DNA of 11,680 bases, from the NCBI GenBank assembly GCA_001898095.1, contig MKSH01000055.1, forward strand, positions 6,691-18,370, written 5' to 3'. A program made the position numbers and the translations under genes. Source of the DNA: Solirubrobacterales bacterium 70-9 (lineage in GTDB: Bacteria > Actinomycetota > Thermoleophilia > Solirubrobacterales > 70-9). Of the stretch, positions 1 to 6,932 are shown in pieces. Every line of letters starts with the position of its first letter. The first letter of the stretch is position 1. The notes below the pieces were generated by a model. That model worked only from the letters and a program-made list of their open reading frames with translations, did not search any database and was not told where the DNA came from.

Positions 1-112
1 ACGAGACGCCCAGGACGGGAGCGTCCCCAATCGACCGGGCCGCGAGGTGCGCCGTCCGCGGCGCTCGGGTCCCGAAGCACGCCGTCCCCTTGATGCCGCC
101 GGAGGCCCGTCC
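1..112. other. left-edge spacer, possibly the start of another minus-strand gene
   Basis: This stretch lies downstream of the minus-strand MarR gene that stops at 113. On the minus strand a GTG at 80-78 has a purine-rich AGGGGA about four bases upstream and stays open to the window edge, so it could begin a gene co-transcribed with the MarR gene. Third-position G+C in those roughly 26 codons is clearly lower than in the neighbouring genes, which argues against coding. A small 5-bp hairpin (GGACG/CGTCC, 13-26) is present. I cannot decide between spacer and gene start from this length. Confidence 0.25.
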
Positions 113-622
113 CTACCCTGGGAAGTCGCCGGCGGAGACTCGGAGGACGCGCAGGAGCTTCGCCAGCTCCTCGAGCTGACCGGCGCTGAGCGGGTCGGTG
201 GCGAAGCCGGCCTCGTTCAGGGCGGCGGTCGCCTCCTCGGCGACCTCCCTCCCGGCCGGGGCGATCTCGGCGAGGACGGCGCGGCGGTCGGACTCGTGGG
301 GGACGCGGCGGACGAGACCCAGCTTCTCGAGCCCGTCGACCGTGTTGGTGACGCTGGTTCGGTGGACCTGGAGGCGCTCGCCGATCTTGCCCAGCGGCAG
401 CGCCCCGCGGCGCGAGAGGTAGAGGAGCATCAGCGCCTCGTAGCGCGGGAAGGTCAGCCCGAAAGGCTCAAGAAGGTCGTTCAGGCGCGCGATCAGGATC
501 TGGTGCACGCGCATGATCGAGGTGACGGCCACCATCTCGGTGGCGGCGTCCTCGGTCCAGCGCTCCTCCCAGTGGCGGCGCGCCTCGTCGATCGGATCGA
601 AGGAAAGCGAAGGTTGGGCCAT
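113..622 (-). CDS. MarR-family winged-helix transcriptional regulator
   Basis: The 169-aa product is a DNA-binding repressor or activator of the MarR type, expected to act as a cytoplasmic dimer. A helical N-terminal dimerisation part (about residues 10-50) is followed by the winged helix: LPLGKIGERLQVHRTS (76-90) with the recognition helix around 88-101, and a wing carrying the family D-x-R signature in HESDRRAVLAEI (109-120). The C-terminal helix (about 145-163) completes the dimer interface. The frame is open upstream to an ATG at 670, but that start falls inside the long inverted repeat at 669-721; the ATG at 622 gives a normal MarR length and N-terminus (MAQPSLSF). No convincing Shine-Dalgarno precedes it. 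It is separated from the MFS-MarR operon by a 20-bp hairpin and is probably transcribed independently. Its target genes may lie beyond the left edge. The ligand is unknown. Confidence 0.9.
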   Translation of the reverse strand: MAQPSLSFDPIDEARRHWEERWTEDAATEMVAVTSIMRVHQILIARLNDLLEPFGLTFPRYEALMLLYLSRRGALPLGKIGERLQVHRTSVTNTVDGLEKLGLVRRVPHESDRRAVLAEIAPAGREVAEEATAALNEAGFATDPLSAGQLEELAKLLRVLRVSAGDFPG

Positions 623-668
623 CGGCGGCAGTGTTACAGCGCGAGCAGCTACACGCATGCCGAGACGC

Positions 669-721
669 ATGTTGATGGGCCGAAAAGCCCTCTATATCAG
701 CGCTTTTCGGCCCATCAACAT
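669..721 (-). terminator. 20-bp perfect stem-loop after the MFS-marR operon
   Basis: Positions 669-688 (ATGTTGATGGGCCGAAAAGC) pair perfectly with 702-721 around a 13-base loop (689-701). On the minus strand the stem begins 8 bases after the MarR stop at 730, the usual place for an intrinsic terminator. No U-tract follows in either direction, so if it terminates it is of the U-poor kind reported in actinobacteria. The arms are only about 50% G+C, well below the surroundings. It ends 46 bases before the start of the next MarR gene. An operator role is less likely because the repeat is much longer than a MarR site. Confidence 0.6.
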
Positions 722-729
722 CGGGCGGG

Positions 730-1191
730 CTAGAGGTCGTCGAGGAGGGTGGCGATGCGGCGCATCACGTCGGCGGCGGCCTCGAGGTCGCGCTCGGGGA
801 TGTCCGCCATAGCCGCCTCCCAGCGCTTCACCCAGCGGCGCCGGCGCTTGGCGAGGACCGTGCGGCCCTCGTCGGTCAAGGTGACGACGACGCGGCGGCG
901 GTCGGTGTCGCTGCGGGCGCGGGTGACGATCCCATCGCGCTCGAGGTCGTCGAGCATGCCGGTGACGCTGGCGGGGCTGAGCCGGGCGGCCTCGGCGATC
1001 TCCCCCGCGGTCGCCCCGTCGTGCTGATCGAGGGCGAAGAGGGCCCGCACCTGGGCGACGGTCAGGTCGCCGTCGACCTTGTCGTGCTGGTCGCGCCCGC
1101 GCAGCCGGCGCTCGGCGCCGAGCAGGCAGCCGAACTCCTCGCGGACCGCGATCAGCGCCGCGGCGCGCCGGTCGGTTGCCGCCGCGCTCAC
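730..1191 (-). CDS. MarR-family regulator, partner of the adjacent MFS efflux pump
   Basis: The 153-aa product is a compact MarR protein. The winged helix runs from about residue 43 to 107: LTVAQVRALFALDQHDGATAGEIAEAARLS (43-72, split here as helix 2-3 region), recognition helix PASVTGMLDDLERDGIV (73-89) and wing RARSDTDRRRVVVTLT (91-106) with the D-x-R motif. A very basic patch, AKRRRRWVKRW (114-124), follows in helix 5. The start is a GTG at 1191-1189 whose GTGA overlaps the TGA stop of the MFS gene by four bases, so the two are translationally coupled. The open frame continues upstream through the transporter, but only as a shadow. By analogy with many MarR-pump pairs it likely represses its own operon and is released by a pump substrate; the substrate is not predictable here. 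Confidence 0.92.
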   Translation of the reverse strand: MSAAATDRRAAALIAVREEFGCLLGAERRLRGRDQHDKVDGDLTVAQVRALFALDQHDGATAGEIAEAARLSPASVTGMLDDLERDGIVTRARSDTDRRRVVVTLTDEGRTVLAKRRRRWVKRWEAAMADIPERDLEAAADVMRRIATLLDDL

Positions 1192-2675
1192 GCCGACTCC
1201 AGCGCCAGCTCGCGAGTTTCCACCTCGACCAGTGGCGCGATCGCCTCCGGCTCGGCCGGGCGCCGGCGGCCACGCCGTTCGATCCGGGCGAGCACCAAGG
1301 TCGGCAGCAGCGCCATCGCGGTAATCCCCATCACCCAGATGAAGGTATCGCCGAAAGCACCCGCCATGGCGACCTGCGAAGCGCCGGCCGCTTCCAGGTG
1401 GGACTGCAGGACGACGGTGAGGACCGCGGTGCCCATCGACCCGCCCACCCGCTGCAGGGTGGTCAGCTGCGGGGTCGCGTGGGTGACCTGGTCGGGGGTG
1501 AGGACGCCGTAGGCGGCGGTCATCGCGGGCATGATCGACATGCCGATGCCGAAGCCGCGGACGACCATCGCCGCGCCGATCAGCAGGAACGGGGTGTCGG
1601 CGCCCAGCATCACGAAGGGGACCGTCGCCACCAGCGTGATCACCGCGCCGATCACGGCGGTCATCCCGGCGCCCCATTTTTCGGTCGAGCGGCCGGAGAG
1701 GCCCATCGCCACCGCCGCGCCGAGTCCCTGCGGGATCAGCAGCAGGCCGGTGGTGACCGCGTCCTCGCCGCGCACCGTCTGGAAGTAGAGCGGCATCAGC
1801 ACCATCGCGCCGAACAGCGCGGCACCGAGGCAGAAGGTGGTGATCGAGGCCGCGGTGAAAGCGCGGTCGGCATAGAGGCGGACGTTCAGCAGCGGGTTGG
1901 GGATGTGGAGCGCGCGCCAGACGAAGGCGGCGACGCCGGCGATCCCGATCCCCAGCGGGATCAACACGGAAGCGGCGAAGGGGGTCCCGGCCGAGCCGGT
2001 CTCGGCCAGGCCGTAGGTGATCCCGACGAGGCCGACCGAGAGGATCCCGAGGCCGAGGAAGTCGAGCCGCTCGGCCCCCTCCGGCTTGTCCTTCGGCAGC
2101 AGCTTCAGCGCCGCCACCAGGGTGAGGATGCCGACCGGCAGGTTGACGAGGAAGATCGACTGCCAGGAGACGTGCTCGAGCAGCAGGCCGCCGAGGGTCG
2201 GGCCGAAGATCGGGGCGAGGACGATCGGCACGCCGATCGCGCTCATCACCTTGGGCAGGTTGCGCGGCCCGGCGGCGCGGACGAGGATCATCTGTCCGGT
2301 CGGCACCAGCATGCCGCCGCCGATCCCCTGGATCACGCGGAACGCGACCAGCGACTCGACCGAGTCGGCGAGCCCGCAGAGCACCGAGCCGGCGGTGAAG
2401 AGGACCAGCGAGAGGATGTAGACGCTGCGCGGGGAGAAGCGGCGCGAGGCCCAGCCGCTGACCGGGATCACCGCGGCGAGCGCGAGCAGGTAGCCCGTCA
2501 CCACCCACTGGATCTGGTCGACCGAGGCGTTCAGGTCGTGCCCGAGGGTGTCGAGGGCGACGTTCACGATCGTCGTATCGAGCACCGACATGATCGTGCC
2601 GAGGACGACGACGGCGGCGATCCGCCAGACGTGGGCCTCGATCTTCGCCCCGGCGCTCTGCATTGCTTCGGCCAC
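1188..2675 (-). CDS. DHA2-family (EmrB/QacA-type) MFS drug efflux transporter
   Basis: This is a 495-aa inner-membrane H+-coupled antiporter of the 14-helix DHA2 class, a typical family length. Visible signatures are motif D1 in helix 1 (SVLDTTIVNVAL, 30-41), motif A in the loop after helix 2 (GWASRRFSPRSVY, 74-86), RVIQGIGGG (113-121) in helix 4, and the antiporter motif C (PIFGPTLGG, 155-163) in helix 5. The C-terminal tail (about 466-495) is charged and cytoplasmic. The start is a GTG at 2675 with AGGAAG nine bases upstream; an in-frame ATG at 2663 is an alternative four codons later, and a TGA just upstream blocks anything earlier. It is the first gene of a two-gene operon with the MarR regulator. 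It is expected to export toxic organic compounds; the precise substrate is unknown. Confidence 0.93.
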   Translation of the reverse strand: MAEAMQSAGAKIEAHVWRIAAVVVLGTIMSVLDTTIVNVALDTLGHDLNASVDQIQWVVTGYLLALAAVIPVSGWASRRFSPRSVYILSLVLFTAGSVLCGLADSVESLVAFRVIQGIGGGMLVPTGQMILVRAAGPRNLPKVMSAIGVPIVLAPIFGPTLGGLLLEHVSWQSIFLVNLPVGILTLVAALKLLPKDKPEGAERLDFLGLGILSVGLVGITYGLAETGSAGTPFAASVLIPLGIGIAGVAAFVWRALHIPNPLLNVRLYADRAFTAASITTFCLGAALFGAMVLMPLYFQTVRGEDAVTTGLLLIPQGLGAAVAMGLSGRSTEKWGAGMTAVIGAVITLVATVPFVMLGADTPFLLIGAAMVVRGFGIGMSIMPAMTAAYGVLTPDQVTHATPQLTTLQRVGGSMGTAVLTVVLQSHLEAAGASQVAMAGAFGDTFIWVMGITAMALLPTLVLARIERRGRRRPAEPEAIAPLVEVETRELALESA

Positions 2676-2816
2676 TACTCACCACTTCCTTAAAGTCTTT
2701 CGTCACAAAATATTTCGCTGCCAAATAGTTTAGCACCAAAAGATCTACCTCGCGAGTGTGAGGTCGCGCACGCTCGGGCCCGCGAACCGGCTTAGGGCAG
2801 GCGATAGGTTGGCTCG
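2676..2816. promoter_or_regulatory. divergent promoter region with AT-rich core and a possible MarR operator
   Basis: The divergent gap between the MFS operon (minus) and the flavoprotein gene (plus) contains an AT-rich island at about 2690-2742, in sharp contrast to the rest of the window. Within it, TATTT (2711-2715) and AAATA (2723-2727) form an inverted repeat with a 7-base spacer, and AAATATTT (2708-2715) is self-complementary. Either is a plausible MarR operator by size and place. No -35/-10 pair stands out enough to assign. The stretch 2751-2772 can form an imperfect hairpin of doubtful meaning. Confidence 0.4.
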
Positions 2817-4505
2817 ATGAGCGACTTCCAGCCGCAGGCCGAGAGCGACGTCGCCTTCCCGCGGCTCGACGAGGCGCAGATGGCGACGATGATCGAGGCC
2901 GGGCGCAGCGAGCGGGTCGAGGCCGGCGCGGTCCTCTTCTCCCCCGGTGACCTCGACTACGAGCTGACCGTGGTGGTGAGCGGCTGCGTCGAGGTGGTCG
3001 ACGACGCGGGCACGCCGGAGGAGCGCGTCCTCGTCTCCTACGGGCCGCGCCAGTTCGCCGGCGAGCTGAACCTGATCACCGCCGAACCGGCGCTCTTGAC
3101 CACCCGGGTCACCGCCCCGAGCGAGGTCGTCTTCATCGACCGCGAGGCACTGCGCACCGTCGTCTCCCGCGACTCGCGGCTCGGCGACCTGATCATGAAC
3201 GCGCTGGTCGCCCGCCGGGCCACCCTGATCGAGAACCAGAGCGGCGCCCGGCTGATCGGCTCCGGCGGCGACCCCTACACCCGCGAGTTGCGCGAGTTCC
3301 TCACCCGCAACCGCGTCCCCCACCGCTTCATCGACCTCGACCGCGACGCGTCGGCGGCGGCCTCCCCGGACGGCCGGCCGCTGGAGGCCGGCGACGTGCC
3401 GATGCTGGTCAGCGGCGACAAGGTGCTGGCCGCGCCGACGATCCTCGAGGCCGCCACCGCGCTGAACCTGCGCGCCCCGAACAAGACCGCGAAAGTCGCC
3501 TGGGACACGCTGATCGTCGGTGGCGGGCCGGGCGGCCTGGGCGCCGCCGTCTACGCGGCGACCGAGGGGCTCTCGACGATCCTGGTCGACGCGGTGGCGC
3601 TCGGCGGCCAGGCGAGCACCTCCTCGCGGATCGAGAACTACCTCGGCTTCCCGGCCGGCGTCTCCGGCTCCGACCTGGCCGAGCGGGCGATCGCCCAGGC
3701 GCGCCGCTTCGGCCTGCGCACCGCGGTCCCCGAGCGCGCCCAGCGCCTGCGCACCGAGGAGGGCCGCTACGTGGTCGAGCTCGACAGCGGCGACGAACTG
3801 GCGGCCCGCACGGTCGTCCTCGCCACCGGGGCCAGCTACCGGCAGCTGCCGGTCGACGGCTGCGCGCGACTGAACGGCGCCGGCGTCTTCTACGCGGCGA
3901 CGCTGGTCGAGGCGCGGATGTGCGGCGCCGAGTCGGTGGCCGTCGTCGGCGGCGGCAACTCGGCCGGGCAGGCAGCGATCTTCCTCTCCGGCACGGTCGA
4001 GCGGGTCTCGCTGCTGCTGCGGGGCGGGGAGCTCGGCGCCTCGATGTCGAACTACCTGGTCGAGCAGATCGAGTCGATCGACAACATCGACGTCCTCCTC
4101 CACCACGAGGTGCGGGAGATCGCCGGCGACGCGGCGCTGAGCGGGATCACGGTCGAGCGGACCACCGACGGCGAGCGGCGCGAGCTGCCGGTCGGCGGGC
4201 TCTTCATCTTCATCGGCGCCGATCCCTGCACCGAGTGGCTGGACGGCGCCCTGGCCAAGGACGACGACGGCTTCCTGCTCACCGGCGCCGACGCCGAGGT
4301 CACGCACCTCGATGCCGACACCGGGCTCGGCGGCCGACCGGCGCTGCCGCTGGAGACGAGCCTGCCGGGGGTCTTCTCGGTCGGCGACGGGCGCAGCGGG
4401 TCGATCAAGCGGGTCGCCTCGGCGGTCGGCGAGGGCTCGATGTCGGTGCGCCTCGTCCACCAGTACCTGGCGTCCCAGGGCCACGAACCGCAGGGCCGCC
4501 GCTAG
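2817..4505 (+). CDS. cNMP-binding-domain / thioredoxin-reductase-like FAD oxidoreductase fusion
   Basis: The 562-aa protein has three parts. Residues about 15-135 resemble a cyclic-nucleotide-binding (CRP-like) beta-roll, with VEAGAVLFSPGD (34-45) and RQFAGELNLI (78-87) at the places of its conserved turns. Residues about 150-218 look like a glutaredoxin/thioredoxin-fold segment (VPMLVSGDKVLAAPT, 194-208) without a CxxC. From 228 on it is a thioredoxin-reductase-like two-dinucleotide flavoprotein: FAD motif GGGPGGLGA (235-243), LGGQAS (262-267), ATG motif (336-338), NADPH motif GGGNSAGQA (378-386), and C-terminal FAD motif GVFSVGDGR (518-526). At the usual catalytic CATC site it reads AATL (360-363), so classic disulfide reductase chemistry is not expected. 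It is monocistronic. Fusions of this type occur in databases as FAD-dependent oxidoreductases; electron acceptor and ligand are unknown. The ATG at 2817 has only a weak AGG upstream. Confidence 0.87.
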   Translation: MSDFQPQAESDVAFPRLDEAQMATMIEAGRSERVEAGAVLFSPGDLDYELTVVVSGCVEVVDDAGTPEERVLVSYGPRQFAGELNLITAEPALLTTRVTAPSEVVFIDREALRTVVSRDSRLGDLIMNALVARRATLIENQSGARLIGSGGDPYTRELREFLTRNRVPHRFIDLDRDASAAASPDGRPLEAGDVPMLVSGDKVLAAPTILEAATALNLRAPNKTAKVAWDTLIVGGGPGGLGAAVYAATEGLSTILVDAVALGGQASTSSRIENYLGFPAGVSGSDLAERAIAQARRFGLRTAVPERAQRLRTEEGRYVVELDSGDELAARTVVLATGASYRQLPVDGCARLNGAGVFYAATLVEARMCGAESVAVVGGGNSAGQAAIFLSGTVERVSLLLRGGELGASMSNYLVEQIESIDNIDVLLHHEVREIAGDAALSGITVERTTDGERRELPVGGLFIFIGADPCTEWLDGALAKDDDGFLLTGADAEVTHLDADTGLGGRPALPLETSLPGVFSVGDGRSGSIKRVASAVGEGSMSVRLVHQYLASQGHEPQGRR

Positions 4506-4677
4506 AAGCCCCGGTCGAGCTCGACCCAGACCGCGTTCGGGAGGACCCGCGTGCACACCGCCCGTCGATCGTCGCGGCCTGCGTACCCGATCGGGCCAAA
4601 ATACAACAAAGTTGATCAGTTTTATGGGGATTTGGGTAGAACCGCGGTTGCACGTCCAACCGGAAAGGAACTCACGC
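4506..4677 (+). promoter_or_regulatory. intergenic leader with AT-rich patch upstream of the arylsulfotransferase gene
   Basis: No gene is seen here. Close to the flavoprotein stop lies a 14-bp perfect palindrome, GGTCGAGCTCGACC (4513-4526), possibly part of a weak terminator. An AT-rich patch at 4598-4634 contains TTGATC (4612-4617) and a TAGAAC-like element 19 bases further (4637-4642), a poor promoter match. Just before the ribosome-binding site, GGTTG (4646-4650) and CAACC (4657-4661) form an inverted repeat with a 6-base spacer, overlapping AACCGCGGTT (4640-4649); this could be an operator. The Shine-Dalgarno AAAGGA (4664-4669) precedes the ATG at 4678. Confidence 0.35.
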
Positions 4678-6009
4678 ATGTCCCAGAACCCCCTTGCGAA
4701 GGTGCGAAAGCGGGTGGCAACGCGCCGCCGGCGCCTCGTCGCAACCTTCGCGATCGCTTCCCTCGCTGCGCTCGCAGGCGGTGCCACCGCGGCGAGCATC
4801 GCCACCGCCGACCCCACCTCTCCCCCGCCCGTCACCGTCCTCACCCACGGCAACGCCGGCCACGGTGACTTCTTCGTCTCCCCGTTCAGCGACCAGTCGA
4901 CCTACGCCAACGGGCCCGAGATCCTCGATCAGAACGGCAACGTGGTCTGGTTCAAGGCGGTCCCGCAAGGCCAGGAGGCGTCCGACTTCCGCACCCAGAC
5001 CTACCAGGGCAAGCCGGTCCTCACCTGGTGGCAGGGCACCGGTCTCGGCGGGCTCGCCCAGGGCACCGACTACATCTACAACGACAAGTACCAGCAGATC
5101 GCCACGGTGCAGGCGGGCAACGGGCTGAGCGCCGACGGCCACGAGTTCCTGATCACCCCCTGGAACACCGCCCTGATCCTCGCCTATACGACGAAGACGG
5201 CCGACCTCACCTCGATCGGCGGCCCGGCGAACCAGACCGTGATCGACGGCGTCGTGCAGGAGATCGACATCAAGACCGGCAAGGTCCTGTTCCAGTGGAA
5301 CGCGGCCGACCACGTCCCCTACAGCCAGTCGGAGCAGCCGCTGCCCGCCTCGCCGAGCAGCCCCTGGGACTGGTTCCACATCAACGCGGTGAAGCTCGAC
5401 ACCGACGGCAACCTGCTGATCGACGCCCGCAACACCTGGACCTCCTACAAGGTCGATCGCCACAACGGCCAGATCCTCTGGCAGCTCGGCGGCAAGGCCA
5501 GCCGCAACAATTTCAACATCGAGGCGGCGCCCGGCCAGGTCCTCAACAAAGCGGGCCTGATCACCGCCTGGCAGCACGATTTCGAGGCGCAGGGCAACGG
5601 CATCTACACCTTCTTCGACAACGAGTCGGCGGGGGTTGCGAACACCGGTGTCGACGCGACCGCCGAGTTCGGGCTGAGCCACGCGGTCACGGTGAAGCTC
5701 GACCAGCGCACGCACACCGCGACGCTGATCGACTCGTTCGACCAGCCCGAGGGGCTGACCGCCCCGTCGCAGGGCAACAGCCAGCGGCTCGCCGACGGCA
5801 ACACCGTGGTCGGATGGGGCTCACTGCCGTACTTCTCGGAGTTCAGCCCCAGCGGTCAGTTGCTCTACAACGCTCAGTTCCCGACCGGCGTGAACAGCTA
5901 CCGCGTCTACAAGGCGGACTGGAATCCGGGCCAGGGCAGCGGCGGACCCGGCTACCACCCGTGGCCGAGCTACTACCCGGGCCACGGTCATAGCCGGCGG
6001 CATCACTGA
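4678..6009 (+). CDS. secreted arylsulfotransferase (ASST)-family beta-propeller protein
   Basis: The 443-aa precursor starts at ATG 4678 with AAAGGA eight bases upstream. A strongly basic N-region (VRKRVATRRRRL, 9-20) and a hydrophobic stretch (about 20-44, to ATADP) form a signal peptide, so the protein should be exported. The mature part carries the repeated blades of ASST-type six-bladed propellers: DGHEFLITPWNTALI (153-167), WDWFHINAVKLDTDGNLL (230-247), DARNTWTSYKVDRHNGQILW (249-268), TAWQHDFEAQGNGIYTFFDN (296-315) and a final FSPSG/YNAQFP blade. By position and spacing H155, H234, R251 and H300 are my candidates for the equivalents of the catalytic His/Arg set of the E. coli-type PAPS-independent enzyme. 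Such enzymes move sulfate between phenolic esters and phenols. The C-terminus (417-443) is a Gly/Pro/His-rich tail. Actinobacterial members are mostly uncharacterised, so true sulfotransferase activity is an inference. Confidence 0.88.
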   Translation: MSQNPLAKVRKRVATRRRRLVATFAIASLAALAGGATAASIATADPTSPPPVTVLTHGNAGHGDFFVSPFSDQSTYANGPEILDQNGNVVWFKAVPQGQEASDFRTQTYQGKPVLTWWQGTGLGGLAQGTDYIYNDKYQQIATVQAGNGLSADGHEFLITPWNTALILAYTTKTADLTSIGGPANQTVIDGVVQEIDIKTGKVLFQWNAADHVPYSQSEQPLPASPSSPWDWFHINAVKLDTDGNLLIDARNTWTSYKVDRHNGQILWQLGGKASRNNFNIEAAPGQVLNKAGLITAWQHDFEAQGNGIYTFFDNESAGVANTGVDATAEFGLSHAVTVKLDQRTHTATLIDSFDQPEGLTAPSQGNSQRLADGNTVVGWGSLPYFSEFSPSGQLLYNAQFPTGVNSYRVYKADWNPGQGSGGPGYHPWPSYYPGHGHSRRHH

Positions 6010-6037
6010 TCGCGAGAAGCCACTGATCGCGAGAAGC
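6004..6037 (+). repeat. 17-bp perfect tandem duplication across the stop codon
   Basis: CACTGATCGCGAGAAGC occurs at 6004-6020 and again, directly abutting, at 6021-6037. The first copy contains the last His codon and TGA stop of the arylsulfotransferase gene; the second copy runs into the left arm of the terminator stem. The duplication leaves the protein unchanged, because translation stops in the first copy. It looks like a recent slippage event, since the copies are identical. Confidence 0.9.
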
Positions 6038-6066
6038 CGCGGCGTCGATCGGCGCCGCGGCTTCTC
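6031..6066. terminator. strong GC-rich intrinsic terminator between convergent genes
   Basis: GAGAAGCCGCGGCG (6031-6044) pairs perfectly with 6053-6066 around an 8-base loop. It lies between the convergent arylsulfotransferase (stop 6009) and ArsR (stop 6070) genes, so it can serve both directions. On the plus strand it is followed by a modestly T-rich stretch (TCCTCACTTTTC). Confidence 0.8.
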
Positions 6067-6069
6067 TCC

Positions 6070-6414
6070 TCACTTTTCGGCCTCGCGGTGCGCGGCCTCG
6101 GCCAGGTCCTTGATCGCGGCGAGGCGCTGGTCCCAGGCCGCCGCTGCGCGGGCCATCGCCTGGGCCGCCTCGTCGAGTCGTCTCGGCTCGACCATGTAGA
6201 GGACCTGGCGGCCCTCCTTGCGGCCGGCGACCAGCCCGACCCGGTCGAGCACCGCGAGGTGCTTGGCCACCGCCTGACGGGTGACCGGCAGCTCCCCGGA
6301 GAGCGTCGTCGCGGTCGCCTCGCCGAGCGCCAGCAGGCGGTCCAGCAGCCGCCGGCGGGTCGGGTCGCCGACGGCGGCCCAGAGGGCGTCGGCCTCGAGG
6401 GTGGCGGCGCTCAT
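6070..6414 (-). CDS. ArsR/SmtB-family (SdpR-like) winged-helix repressor
   Basis: The 114-aa product is a small ArsR-type regulator. The family opening ALWAAVGDPTRRRLLDRLLA (10-29) leads into the winged helix with recognition helix LPVTRQAVAKHLAVLDRVGL (42-61) and wing VAGRKEGRQVLYMVEPRRL (62-80). It has no cysteines, so the CxC metal site of arsenic or zinc sensors is absent and it probably responds to something other than metal or acts by autorepression. The C-terminal helix (about 81-112) is rich in Ala and charged residues. It starts two bases after the SRPBCC stop (ATG at 6414) and is the second gene of that operon. ArsR-SRPBCC pairs are common in actinobacteria. The paired boxes upstream of the operon are its likely operators. 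Confidence 0.92.
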   Translation of the reverse strand: MSAATLEADALWAAVGDPTRRRLLDRLLALGEATATTLSGELPVTRQAVAKHLAVLDRVGLVAGRKEGRQVLYMVEPRRLDEAAQAMARAAAAWDQRLAAIKDLAEAAHREAEK

Positions 6415-6416
6415 GG

Positions 6417-6875
6417 TCAGGCGGAGACGTCCGCGCTCGCGGCGAGCTCCGCCAGCTTCTCCATGAACATGCCCCAGCCGCCTTCGTGGCGCTGGGCCAG
6501 CGCGGCGTTCTCCTCCGCGGTCCCCTCGAGCGCCGCGAAGCCGCTCTCGACCACGCGCAGCACAGTTCCTTCGCCCGCGGCGCTGAGGCTGAATTCGACC
6601 GTCGTGTAGTGGCCCTGGGCGGCGACCATGTCGCGTCCGGGCTCCGGCGAGATCCAGCGGAAGGCGAAGAGGTGCGGCGGCTCGACCTTCTCCACCACTC
6701 CCTTGCCGTCGATGCCGGAGTCGAAGCGGAAGACCAGCTCACCGCCCGGCCGCAGGTCGACCTCGGCCTCGTTGGCAAACCAGCGGGTGATGTTCTGCGG
6801 CTCGGTGACGATCGCCCACACGGTCTCCACCGGGGCGTCGATCGTGACCTCGCGCTCGATGCTGTCGGAACTCAT
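6417..6875 (-). CDS. SRPBCC-domain (AHSA1-like) protein, first gene of the ArsR operon
   Basis: The 152-aa product has the START/Bet v 1-like hydrophobic-cavity fold. The opening IEREVTIDAPVETVWAIVTE (6-25) and RWFANEAEVDLRPGGELVF (31-49) are characteristic of the AHSA1 (CalC/Aha1) group, as is the C-terminal helix with GGWGMFMEKLAEL (132-144). The frame is open to an ATG at 6926, but that lies beyond an ideal Shine-Dalgarno (AGGAGG, 6882-6887) six bases before the ATG at 6875, which therefore is the start. The upstream ATG would also place the operator boxes inside the coding region. Proteins of this type bind hydrophobic small molecules; no catalytic role can be assigned. It is co-transcribed with the downstream ArsR gene. 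Confidence 0.9.
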   Translation of the reverse strand: MSSDSIEREVTIDAPVETVWAIVTEPQNITRWFANEAEVDLRPGGELVFRFDSGIDGKGVVEKVEPPHLFAFRWISPEPGRDMVAAQGHYTTVEFSLSAAGEGTVLRVVESGFAALEGTAEENAALAQRHEGGWGMFMEKLAELAASADVSA

Positions 6876-6881
6876 CTCTGT

Positions 6882-6887
6882 CCTCCT
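6882..6887 (-). promoter_or_regulatory. consensus ribosome-binding site fixing the SRPBCC start
   Basis: On the minus strand AGGAGG stands six bases before the ATG at 6875. It is the best Shine-Dalgarno in the window and decides against the longer reading frame starting at 6926. Confidence 0.85.
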
Positions 6888-6897
6888 GGATAGTAGT

Positions 6898-6912
6898 GCA
6901 ACCATCGGTTGC
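6898..6912. promoter_or_regulatory. operator box 1 (GCAACC-N3-GGTTGC)
   Basis: GCAACC (6898-6903) and GGTTGC (6907-6912) form a perfect 6-bp inverted repeat with the spacer ATC, 23 bases upstream of the SRPBCC start. Its near copy at 6933-6947 and its place before an ArsR-containing operon make it a likely autoregulatory binding site for that ArsR protein. Confidence 0.75.
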
Positions 6913-6932
6913 GAAGACCGTAACACAGATGC

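Noticed and set aside
669..721. Inverted repeat as MarR operator
   Set aside because: 20-bp arms with a 13-base loop are far larger than MarR sites, and the repeat begins 8 bases after a stop codon, which favours termination.
1176..2693. 505-residue plus-strand open frame opposite the MFS gene
   Set aside because: Composition is His/Asp/Arg/Gln-rich antisense shadow, and the minus strand has a complete motif-bearing transporter.
730..2739. Single 669-residue minus-strand open frame
   Set aside because: Only the last 153 residues look like protein (MarR); the rest is an Arg/Pro-rich shadow of the MFS gene in another frame.
2817..4505. Calling this gene trxB
   Set aside because: The CxxC redox pair required for thioredoxin reductase is absent, and two extra N-terminal domains are present.
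2745..4853. 702-residue minus-strand open frame
   Set aside because: Lies opposite the flavoprotein gene with its full FAD and NADPH motifs; low-complexity shadow caused by high G+C.
4672..5715. 347-residue minus-strand open frame
   Set aside because: Antisense to the arylsulfotransferase-family gene and without recognisable domain.
6890..6895. TACTAT as -10 of the SRPBCC operon
   Set aside because: Its start site would fall within or just before the AGGAGG ribosome-binding site, and there is no -35 at the right distance.
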